Shown here piece after piece: positions 1-4,471 of a stretch of 5,806 nucleotides of DNA. The notes beneath the pieces are model-generated. The model ran no database searches, was not told the origin of the DNA, and saw only the letters and a list, made by a program, of their open reading frames with translations. Source of the DNA: a bacterium (GTDB lineage Bacteria; Patescibacteriota; Doudnabacteria; UBA920); contig JAJYJE010000069.1 in the NCBI GenBank assembly GCA_021789715.1, forward strand, positions 1-5,806, given 5' to 3'. The position numbers and the translations under genes are program-made. Every line of letters begins with the position of its first letter. Positions within the stretch are counted from its first letter, which is position 1.

Positions 1-4
1 TTTT

Positions 5-35
5 AAAAAATACGGGTTTGTAAGTTAAATTACCC
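5..35 (-). terminator. Weak candidate terminator after the AbrB-type gene
   Basis: Read on the minus strand, GGGT (35-32) can pair with ACCC (17-14) across a 14-base AT-rich loop, followed three bases later by a run of six T (10-5). The stem is only 4 bp, so this is a poor intrinsic terminator. It is listed because it lies about 20 bases beyond the stop codon of the AbrB-type gene and is the only structure there. Transcription may equally continue past the left edge into a partner gene. Confidence 0.25.
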
Positions 36-57
36 TAAAGGCAATTAAAATAACTGA

Positions 58-264
58 TTATTTCTTCTGCCCCAGCTTCGCCCGCGTGTGCAAATCAAGA
101 GCTAATTGGCTTAATTTATGTCCGGGACGAATTACAATTTCCCCTTTCGTCTGGTCGGTTTCAATTTTAACTTCGTCGCCCAGCTTTAACCCCAACGCCT
201 GAAGGGCGCGGCCCGACAGGGTCACGGCCGCGGAATGGCCGGTTTTAAAAATTTTTCTGATCAT
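58..264 (-). CDS. AbrB/MazE/SpoVT-type DNA-binding protein
   Basis: The protein has 68 residues, the usual size for a single-domain swapped-hairpin (SpoVT-AbrB) transcription factor or MazE/VapB-like antitoxin. The signature covers residues 2-47: IRKIFKTGHSAAVTLSG, then LGLKLGDEVKIE, then GEIVIRP. This matches the family pattern K-x-G-x-S-x-AV-x-L followed by LGL-x-x-GD-x-V. Such proteins dimerise and bind palindromic promoter DNA. The last 20 residues form a basic, Lys-rich tail where antitoxins carry their toxin-binding segment. The ATG start fits the family N-terminus exactly. No toxin is visible upstream; a partner could lie beyond the left edge. The gene diverges from the small + strand gene at 371, and a dyad in the shared promoter region suggests it may regulate itself and that neighbour (inference). 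It could be either a stand-alone regulator or an antitoxin. Confidence 0.9.
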   Translation of the reverse strand: MIRKIFKTGHSAAVTLSGRALQALGLKLGDEVKIETDQTKGEIVIRPGHKLSQLALDLHTRAKLGQKK

Positions 265-291
265 AAGCAGTTATATTGCTTTCTCCCCCTA

Positions 292-320
292 ATTATAAAA
301 AAGGCAGGGTGTTTTGACAA
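292..320 (-). promoter_or_regulatory. Promoter of the AbrB-type gene
   Basis: On the minus strand, -35 TTGTCA (320-315, 5 of 6 consensus) is followed by a 17-base spacer and a perfect -10 TATAAT (297-292). The predicted transcript start is near 285, giving a leader of about 21 bases. That leader has no convincing SD and contains a 5-bp inverted repeat, AAGCA/TGCTT (265-269 and 277-281), against the start codon. The G-rich stretch at 283-290 mostly precedes the predicted start, so it is probably not an SD. Confidence 0.7.
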
Positions 321-337
321 ATCCGAATTCCTGCCTT
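301..337. promoter_or_regulatory. 8-bp dyad centred on the shared -35; candidate operator
   Basis: AAGGCAGG (301-308) and CCTGCCTT (330-337) are perfect inverted repeats centred on base 319, inside the -35 bases used by both divergent promoters. One arm lies in the spacer of the leftward promoter; the other lies in the rightward spacer and touches its -10. A protein bound to both arms could block both promoters, and the neighbouring AbrB-type protein is the obvious candidate (inference). Read leftward, the structure also resembles a hairpin followed by T residues, but no gene ends there to be terminated. Confidence 0.5.
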
Positions 338-342
338 AGTAT
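314..342 (+). promoter_or_regulatory. Promoter of the small + strand gene at 371
   Basis: A perfect -35 TTGACA (314-319) is followed by a 17-base spacer and -10 TAGTAT (337-342, 4 of 6 consensus). The predicted start is near 349, giving a leader of about 22 bases that carries a strong SD. The TTG of this -35 is in frame with the downstream gene and could be mistaken for its start codon. Confidence 0.7.
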
Positions 343-355
343 GGCTTTAAAGTTC

Positions 356-363
356 GAGGAGGA
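356..363 (+). promoter_or_regulatory. Shine-Dalgarno site deciding the start at 371
   Basis: GAGGAGGA lies seven bases before ATG 371. It is one of only two strong SD sites in the window and argues against the in-frame TTG at 314 and ATG at 341, which fall in the promoter hexamers. Confidence 0.8.
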
Positions 364-370
364 CTTGCCG

Positions 371-712
371 ATGTTTGCCGCCGCTGCTGTGCTGACGCTG
401 TTGATTTCCGGCCGCCCACGGCCCCAACCTCAATCCAAACTGTTGCCCGAAGTGCGACGGGAAATTTTTCTCCTTGCGCTGCGCTCCGACGTTCGGTTTT
501 GGCTTCGTGTCATGTATCCAAACCGCCATGGTTGGACGGTAGATGTCCGGATACTCGACAATACCGCCGACATCATTACCGTGTCCGTCGCCCCCCAAGA
601 CGAACCCGACGATATATTAGCCCGGGCACGCGGGACTTACGACGCTAGGGACGACCCCGACCGCGAAGCCCGGCACATTGCCCAAGCCCTGGGCAGCAAG
701 GCACCGCCGTAA
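371..712 (+). CDS. Small GC-rich protein of unknown function
   Basis: This 113-residue protein is not recognised. It opens with a hydrophobic stretch (residues 1-12, MFAAAAVLTLLI) too short and without the basic start needed for a clear signal peptide. A Pro/Arg-rich linker follows (14-22), then a probable mixed alpha/beta domain (about 24-75, including RREIFLLALRSDVRFWL and WTVDVRIL). The C-terminal half is charged and Asp/Arg-rich, with DEPDD and DARDDPDREAR. No catalytic motif stands out. The start at 371 is chosen because of the SD seven bases upstream; earlier in-frame starts lie inside promoter elements. Codons are GC-rich: bases 601-660 are 63% G+C, against 45% in a sample of the FAD oxidase gene (3061-3120). 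The gene is a solitary unit with promoter and terminator, divergent from the AbrB-type gene, which may control it (inference). Its composition could reflect transfer or selection. Confidence 0.7.
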   Translation: MFAAAAVLTLLISGRPRPQPQSKLLPEVRREIFLLALRSDVRFWLRVMYPNRHGWTVDVRILDNTADIITVSVAPQDEPDDILARARGTYDARDDPDREARHIAQALGSKAPP

Positions 713-738
713 TCGAGCAGCGGCACTCTTTTGAATGC

Positions 739-770
739 GCCCGCAAGCTTTGGCTTGCGGGCTTTTTTTT
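739..770 (+). terminator. Strong intrinsic terminator of the 371-712 gene
   Basis: GCCCGCAAGC (739-748) pairs perfectly with GCTTGCGGGC (753-762) across a 4-base loop, followed by eight T (763-770). It begins 27 bases after the stop codon. Confidence 0.95.
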
Positions 771-782
771 CATGTTGAAAAC

Positions 783-802
783 AAAAAAACGCCCTGGGGC
801 GT
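783..802 (-). terminator. Intrinsic terminator of the cyclotransferase-like gene
   Basis: On the minus strand ACGCC pairs with GGCGT (802-798 and 793-789) across a 4-base loop, followed by a T run through 783. It lies 27 bases past the stop at 829 and faces the + strand terminator at 739-770, so the two convergent genes each have their own stop signal. Confidence 0.8.
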
Positions 803-828
803 AACGGCACAGCAGCGGCTCTGGTTGC

Positions 829-1260
829 CTATGCCGAACCTGCTAATTGTTGAATTTTGGCAATCCAGATTTCCGGCAAGCGGTTTTCCACCGCTCCGGA
901 AATTACGCGGTTAAAATATTCCTGGCGGGCGCTCCGCCCGCCGAACTGCTCGGCCGGCTCAATATAGACCCAGGCCCTAAGGCTTTGCCCGCGGCTGTCG
1001 CAGATTGCCACGAACTCGCGGTTATACACTTCGGGATATCCCTCAAACCGGTCCAGAGCGGCCATGGCCTCTTCGTCAATCTCGAACAAAACGCCATAAA
1101 CTTGCTCCCCGGCAGCCGGCCTGATGTTGGCATAGCCGCGCAAATCCAAACCAATCTCATACTCGGGCAATACCGCCTGGCCCAAAACAAAACAGTGCCG
1201 GCCGCAGATGCGGCGCATATGTTCTAGGACCATATTCGATCCGTAGGCAAAGTAGTACAT
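829..1260 (-). CDS. Gamma-glutamylcyclotransferase-like (AIG2/GGCT fold) protein
   Basis: The protein has 143 residues, normal for the family. Members release 5-oxoproline from gamma-glutamyl amines or peptides, although many bacterial ones have unknown substrates. The N-terminus carries the diagnostic YFAYGSNM (residues 3-10), which forms the substrate-binding loop. A VYGVLFEI strand follows at 54-61. Then comes ALDRFEGYPEVYNR (68-81), in which E73 is at the place of the family's catalytic glutamate. RAWVYI (95-100) is the usual late strand. All key residues appear intact. The start is fixed by MYYFAYGSN, which begins these proteins. No SD precedes it; a 14-bp palindrome sits there instead. 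Nothing around it suggests a glutathione pathway, so the exact substrate is open. Confidence 0.9.
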   Translation of the reverse strand: MYYFAYGSNMVLEHMRRICGRHCFVLGQAVLPEYEIGLDLRGYANIRPAAGEQVYGVLFEIDEEAMAALDRFEGYPEVYNREFVAICDSRGQSLRAWVYIEPAEQFGGRSARQEYFNRVISGAVENRLPEIWIAKIQQLAGSA

Positions 1261-1274
1261 GCAATTTAAATTGC
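1261..1274. repeat. 14-bp perfect palindrome abutting the start codon
   Basis: GCAATTTAAATTGC reads the same on both strands and ends directly at the ATG of the cyclotransferase-like gene, in the place where an SD would be. It could be an operator or a small hairpin in the leader RNA. No protein is known from the sequence to bind it. Confidence 0.6.
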
Positions 1275-1284
1275 TAAAAATGAA

Positions 1285-1296
1285 ATTGCCGGCAAT
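1285..1296. repeat. 12-bp perfect palindrome in the same leader
   Basis: ATTGCCGGCAAT is fully self-complementary and lies ten bases beyond the palindrome at 1261-1274. Both contain ATTGC and GCAAT, so the two sites may be related half-site pairs or consecutive RNA hairpins. Confidence 0.55.
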
Positions 1297-1342
1297 AGCG
1301 ATCCGGTTTTACAGGAGAGCAGAAAAAGTAGTTGGTCTTCCT

Positions 1343-1371
1343 ATCATATACCGCTTTGCCTGAACCGACAA
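1343..1371 (-). promoter_or_regulatory. Candidate promoter of the cyclotransferase-like gene
   Basis: On the minus strand, TTGTCG (1371-1366, 4 of 6 consensus) is followed by a 17-base spacer and TATGAT (1348-1343, 5 of 6). The predicted start is near 1336, giving a leader of about 76 bases that contains both palindromes and no SD. Confidence 0.5.
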
Positions 1372-1376
1372 GGAAA

Positions 1377-1398
1377 ACAGTGCAAAAACTGTGCAAAA
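1377..1398. repeat. 11-bp tandem repeat upstream of the -35
   Basis: ACAGTGCAAAA (1377-1387) is followed directly by ACTGTGCAAAA (1388-1398), with one mismatch. One helical turn separates the units. They lie just beyond the candidate -35 at 1366-1371 and just after the stop of the metallopeptidase gene. Read leftward, ACAGT/ACTGT could also form a weak hairpin ending in four T, so a terminator role is possible. Confidence 0.45.
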
Positions 1399-1405
1399 TC
1401 CCAGG

Positions 1406-2062
1406 TTATAACGCCAGCCTGTGGCCGTGCCGGTCAAGCCAAAATTTTGCCGAGCGGAAGTCGGGGCAAAATCGCCCGACCATGAGCCAAAATTTTCCGG
1501 AATGGTTATGATGAAGCATATGCGAGAGTTCGTGGACTACCACATAGTCTACTACTTCCATCGGCGCCATGATCAAACGCCAGGAAAAGTTGACGGTGGC
1601 CTTGCTTGAACACGATCCCCATCGCGAACTGGCCGCAGTAATGGAAAGCCTGCGATGCACCACCCCCATTTGGGCCTCGTAAAAATTCGCGCGCCGTTCC
1701 AGTAATTCCCTGGCTTGCCTGCGGTACCATTCTTCAAACAACCGCCGGGCTTTGGGCAAAAAATATTTGGAAATGGCAAAACTGCCGTCAAAATCAAGCT
1801 TTGAGCGGTAATCATCAATTATCCGCAACTGGTATTCCTGGCCCAAAAATAAAAATTTCTCCCCATCGACAAACGCTTTGGCGACAGGCCGGCGCTGGCG
1901 CATTTGAGCCGATTTTTCCTGAATCCAGCTTTGCTTAACCCTGACAAATTTTTCGATCTCAATCAGGCTCGCCCGTTTCGGCGCGCGCACTACTAAATTG
2001 CCCTGGCGGTTAATCACCAGGGCAATCGTCCTCCGATTGGACCGAAACAATTGGTAATCCAT
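1406..2062 (-). CDS. YgjP-like zinc metallopeptidase (DUF45/WLM group)
   Basis: This 218-residue protein belongs to the YgjP/DUF45 metallopeptidases, whose physiological substrates are largely unknown. The zinc site is clear: HELSH at residues 177-181 supplies two His ligands and the catalytic Glu. The third ligand is expected at H187 in the following NHSGKFW, as in the family. Upstream lies the other family mark, SRWGSC (146-151). The N-terminal part (to about 90) is a beta-rich segment with VVRAPKRAS and the helix IEIEKFVRVKQSWI, typical of the group, so the domain looks complete. ATG 2062 is preferred. The frame also opens at TTG 2074, but that adds only four residues and has no SD. The gene begins 57 bases after the FAD oxidase stop, with no terminator seen between, so co-transcription is possible. 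No signal peptide is present, so it is probably cytoplasmic. Confidence 0.9.
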   Translation of the reverse strand: MDYQLFRSNRRTIALVINRQGNLVVRAPKRASLIEIEKFVRVKQSWIQEKSAQMRQRRPVAKAFVDGEKFLFLGQEYQLRIIDDYRSKLDFDGSFAISKYFLPKARRLFEEWYRRQARELLERRANFYEAQMGVVHRRLSITAASSRWGSCSSKATVNFSWRLIMAPMEVVDYVVVHELSHMLHHNHSGKFWLMVGRFCPDFRSAKFWLDRHGHRLAL

Positions 2063-2090
2063 ACTGATTTTCAATACTGCGGCCCGAATG

Positions 2091-2125
2091 AAAATTGAAA
2101 ATTGTTAAATGAAGATTGTTTAATT
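2091..2125. repeat. AT-rich degenerate 7-base array between genes
   Basis: AAAATTG occurs twice in exact tandem (2091-2104), followed by the looser 7-mers TTAAATG, AAGATTG and TTTAATT. The tract fills the spacer between the metallopeptidase and FAD oxidase genes and runs a few bases into the oxidase stop region. Similar AACAATTTAACAA-like words recur at 5377-5390 and 5421-5430, suggesting a shared class of spacer sequence. Confidence 0.4.
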
Positions 2126-3787
2126 TGTTATCATGTGTTCCATCCCGTATTCAATTGTCGCTCCGACTTTCTTGCGGGGGTTAAAAATATTCAGCGGGTC
2201 AAAAATTCGCTTAGTCTGCTCGAACAGGCCGTACATAGCCGCGCCGTACATTTGCTCTAAAAACGGCGTGCGCACCAGGCCGTCATTGTGTTCGGCGGTA
2301 ATGGAACCGTGATACTCCAAAACCAGATCGTATACTTCCTTGGCCAGGATGGGAATAATGGACCGGTTGTGCGGATCCTTAAAATCCATCAGCGGGATAA
2401 TATGAAAGTTAGCGTCGCCGGCGTGGCCGGCAATGGTATAGATCAGCTTGGGATATTTTGCAAAAATGGCATTCAGACGGGGCAGGAACTGGGGCAGCTC
2501 CTTGGGATGGACAATAATATCGTCTATGAACGGGGCGGTATGCATCCCTTTGACGTGCTGGCGGAGCAAGTTAAAACTCTCCCGCCTCACTACCCAGTAC
2601 TTTTCCGCCTCCTGCGCGTTTTTGGTGACATGAGTTTTAACGCGGAATTTTTCTTCCACTTCTTTTTTGGCATCGAACAGCGGCTTGTAAGCCTCGCTTT
2701 CCGTATCGCCGGTAAATTCCGCGATAAGGATAAGTTTGGGCACGCCGCCGGTTACGGTCAGCCAAAGTTCGGGGATAAACTGCCAGCCCAATTTGAATAT
2801 GCTGCCTCCCATTTTTTTAACCATATCCGGCAAGAACTTCATAGCCAATTTGAAAGTATGATCGTCAAAACTCTCAAAACTCTCCGGCTTATACTTAACC
2901 ACGGTCGCCACAATATCCCCTAACGGCGCCAGATCCTTCAAAAACATCACCAGCAATTCGCTCTTGGGCTTGGGCCGGACCAGGCGGTATTTAATCCTTG
3001 TGATGAGGCCTAACGTACCCTGCGACCCGACGATGAGTTTGGCCAAATTAAAACGAACTTTATCCCAGACTTCCCACAACAAATAGCCGGCCGAATTTTT
3101 AGAAGTGGTTGGCTTGGATTTTTTTATCAAATCGTAATTATTCCTGACCAGGTCATAGATCTGCCGGTAAATCTGCCCTTCAAAATTGGGCAGCTTCAAT
3201 TTTTGCTCCAACTGATGGTTGTCGAGTTCCTTAAAAGTACAAATACTCCCATCGGACAATACGACATCTAGCTCTTCCACGTAATCCTTGGTCTGGCCGT
3301 AGACCAGGGACTTTTCGCCGGCCGAATTATTGGCCGCCATGCCGCCCACCGTATTAAGGCTTTTGGACGCGGTATAGCAAGGCAAAATCAAACCCTTGGC
3401 CAGGGTCTGCTTTTCAAAATCTCGATAAAATACCCCCGGTTCCACAACCGCAGAACCGTGATCCATGTCCGCCTGTAAACCATCCGAATCGATCCGTATT
3501 ATACGGTTAAAATGAGTTGTAAAATCCAAAATCAGCGAATCATTAATCGCGCCGCCGCCCATATCCGTACCGGCCGAGCGCGCCGTAATCGAGAGGGAGG
3601 GGTCTTTGGCCTTATGTTCCGCCACCCATTTAACGATCGCCTTTATATCGTCAGTGCCTTTCGGGCAAATGACCGCCTGGGGCTTGATTTCAAATATACT
3701 GGCGTCGTGGCTGTATTTTTCCAGCGTCGCTTCGTCATTCTTAAACTCACCCTGGATTTTAGTTTTTATTTCTTCGAGTCTGCTCAT
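2120..3787 (-). CDS. GlcD-type FAD-linked oxidase/dehydrogenase
   Basis: This 555-residue flavoprotein of the VAO/PCMH superfamily resembles GlcD and D-lactate or D-2-hydroxyglutarate dehydrogenases, which oxidise 2-hydroxy acids. The FAD-binding domain shows PQAVICPKGTDDI (36-48), ARSAGTDMGGGAI (69-81), GGMAANNSAGEKS (148-160) and VGSQGTLGLIT (253-263). The C-terminal oxidase domain has GHAGDANFH (454-462), AEHNDG (498-503) and DPLNIFNPRKK (530-540). These match the family's GH-x-GDGN-x-H and EHGDG substrate/metal motifs, with Ala and Asn replacing Gly in two places. No Fe-S cysteine cluster follows, so an electron acceptor must be separate. ATG 3787 is chosen over the in-frame TTG 3844 because an extended -10 ends eight bases before it, predicting a leaderless mRNA. 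The extra 19 residues of the longer form also do not resemble the family. The exact substrate cannot be told. Confidence 0.9.
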   Translation of the reverse strand: MSRLEEIKTKIQGEFKNDEATLEKYSHDASIFEIKPQAVICPKGTDDIKAIVKWVAEHKAKDPSLSITARSAGTDMGGGAINDSLILDFTTHFNRIIRIDSDGLQADMDHGSAVVEPGVFYRDFEKQTLAKGLILPCYTASKSLNTVGGMAANNSAGEKSLVYGQTKDYVEELDVVLSDGSICTFKELDNHQLEQKLKLPNFEGQIYRQIYDLVRNNYDLIKKSKPTTSKNSAGYLLWEVWDKVRFNLAKLIVGSQGTLGLITRIKYRLVRPKPKSELLVMFLKDLAPLGDIVATVVKYKPESFESFDDHTFKLAMKFLPDMVKKMGGSIFKLGWQFIPELWLTVTGGVPKLILIAEFTGDTESEAYKPLFDAKKEVEEKFRVKTHVTKNAQEAEKYWVVRRESFNLLRQHVKGMHTAPFIDDIIVHPKELPQFLPRLNAIFAKYPKLIYTIAGHAGDANFHIIPLMDFKDPHNRSIIPILAKEVYDLVLEYHGSITAEHNDGLVRTPFLEQMYGAAMYGLFEQTKRIFDPLNIFNPRKKVGATIEYGMEHMITN

Positions 3788-3794
3788 ATTCCAT

Positions 3795-3803
3795 ATTATA
3801 CCA
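3795..3803 (-). promoter_or_regulatory. Extended -10 promoter giving a leaderless FAD oxidase mRNA
   Basis: Minus strand TGGTATAAT is a perfect extended -10 (TGn plus TATAAT). Seven bases separate it from ATG 3787, placing the predicted transcript start at 3788 or 3787. No good -35 is seen, which is normal for extended -10 promoters. Confidence 0.65.
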
Positions 3804-3916
3804 TATTCGGCTGGCCAAAAATCTCCTACCCTGACTTTAGGCAAATTCGCAAATCCTAGTTCGCGGAACGCAGGAGCATTATTTTTCAGAAAGCCTGCTG
3901 CGGGCGCTTGGCCAAA

Positions 3917-4030
3917 TTATTCCCAAAAGGATTCCAGCGCGATGAGCGCGGCTTCTTTGGCCGGACAACCGTACGCGCCGTCCATGCCGCCGCCTCCGGT
4001 CAATTTTTTATTAGCCGCGTTAATAAAGCC
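3917..4030 (-). pseudogene. Collapsed macro-domain gene remnant
   Basis: On the minus strand an open stretch ending in TAA (3919-3917) reads GFINAANKKL, then TGGGGMDGA, then YGCPAKEAALIALESFWE. The first part matches the ADP-ribose-binding signature of macro domains (NAAN-x-x-L-x-GGGG-x-DGA). The second matches the late family segment G-x-YG-x-P-x-x-x-AA-x-IAL and the helix after it. In intact macro domains such as E. coli YmdB these are separated by roughly 85-90 residues (estimated from memory); here they are fused in frame at DGA-YG. The strands before NAAN are also missing, with unrelated codons back to a stop near 4060. A protein this short could not form the fold, so this is best read as decay. 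An ATG at the MDGA codon, with GGAGG nearby, could start a 22-residue peptide, but that GGAGG encodes the Gly-rich loop. The remaining bases between here and the FAD oxidase promoter (3804-3916) show no gene. Confidence 0.65.
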
Positions 4031-4058
4031 TTGATAAAAAAGCAAAAACCCGTATAAT
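4031..4058 (+). promoter_or_regulatory. Promoter of the small + strand gene at 4077
   Basis: -35 TTGATA (4031-4036, 5 of 6 consensus) is followed by a 16-base spacer and a perfect -10 TATAAT (4053-4058). The predicted start is near 4065, so the transcript would open almost exactly with its GGAGG ribosome site. The promoter begins where macro-domain similarity on the other strand ends. Confidence 0.75.
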
Positions 4059-4064
4059 TAAGGC

Positions 4065-4069
4065 GGAGG
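4065..4069 (+). promoter_or_regulatory. Shine-Dalgarno site supporting a TTG start
   Basis: GGAGG lies seven bases before TTG 4077, the same spacing as at the other small + strand gene. It supports the non-ATG start; the next in-frame ATG, at 4134, has no comparable site. Confidence 0.8.
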
Positions 4070-4076
4070 CACCACT

Positions 4077-4370
4077 TTGACCGTTACCGACAAGATAGAA
4101 ACCGCGACAGTGCAGGTTCGCATAGTCGGATCTATGATCAAGCAGCGCCGGCTCACGCGAGCCACCAACAAGCTGAATAAGGCAACGAACTTGATCAATA
4201 GCATCGACTCAGCCGAAGTCGAATGTAAACCCCAGGACATGCGGACGGAGTTTTACAGTTTGAAAGCTGATATAGCGGAATTGAATCGGTTAATGTGCGA
4301 GCTGCGAAGGTCGCACCAGCACTTCAGCCATCGCCACGGCCGCCATCACAAAAAGAGGAAACCCCGCTAA
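4077..4370 (+). CDS. Small basic helical protein with a His/Lys/Arg-rich tail, function unknown
   Basis: This 97-residue protein is not recognised. It looks mostly helical: residues 20-47 (MIKQRRLTRATNKLNKATNL onward) and 54-79 (DMRTEFYSLKADIAELNRLM onward) have the heptad-like hydrophobic spacing of two amphipathic helices, possibly a hairpin or short coiled coil. The C-terminus is striking, RRSHQHFSHRHGRHHKKRKPR at about 77-97, with six His and many Arg/Lys. It could bind nucleic acid or metal ions (inference). There are no membrane segments. The start is TTG, chosen because GGAGG lies seven bases upstream of it. The gene is a self-contained unit: near-consensus promoter, a leader of about 12 bases and a 12-bp-stem terminator 15 bases after the stop. 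It is convergent with the PD-(D/E)XK gene. High expression is suggested by the signals but not shown. Confidence 0.75.
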   Translation: MTVTDKIETATVQVRIVGSMIKQRRLTRATNKLNKATNLINSIDSAEVECKPQDMRTEFYSLKADIAELNRLMCELRRSHQHFSHRHGRHHKKRKPR

Positions 4371-4384
4371 TGGCCCACCATCAC

Positions 4385-4426
4385 TCCGGTACCCGCACAG
4401 CTTCCCGCGGGTACCGGATATTTTTT
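4385..4426 (+). terminator. Strong intrinsic terminator of the 4077-4370 gene
   Basis: TCCGGTACCCGC (4385-4396) pairs perfectly over 12 bp with GCGGGTACCGGA (4407-4418) across a 10-base loop, followed by TATTTTTT (4419-4426). In the leftward direction no T run follows the hairpin, so it should act only on the + strand gene. No separate terminator was found for the converging gene that ends at 4472. Confidence 0.95.
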
Positions 4427-4471
4427 AAAAAAATCCTATCTGCCAAAGCCTCGTTATTATCGTCGGCTCCC

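Noticed and set aside
58..264. A complete toxin-antitoxin pair around the AbrB-type gene
   Set aside because: No toxin-like gene is next to it inside the window, and the divergent neighbour has no toxin-family motif. A partner could only lie beyond base 1.
301..337. The 8-bp dyad read as a leftward intrinsic terminator
   Set aside because: A T run does follow the stem, but no leftward gene ends there, the loop is 21 bases, and the T run overlaps the -10 region of the AbrB-type gene; an operator fits better.
829..1227. Overlapping + strand open frame at 847-1227
   Set aside because: It lies entirely opposite the cyclotransferase-like gene, which has all its family motifs; the + frame has no family features or start signals.
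2288..2923. Long + strand open frame of 211 codons
   Set aside because: It is the antisense of the oxidase gene, whose flavin motifs are clear; there is no SD and the translation has no recognisable domain.
3917..4471. The 4031-4426 unit as an insertion splitting a macro gene in two
   Set aside because: The minus-strand frames at 4427-4471 show no N-terminal macro segment, so a simple sandwich insertion is not supported, although replacement remains possible.
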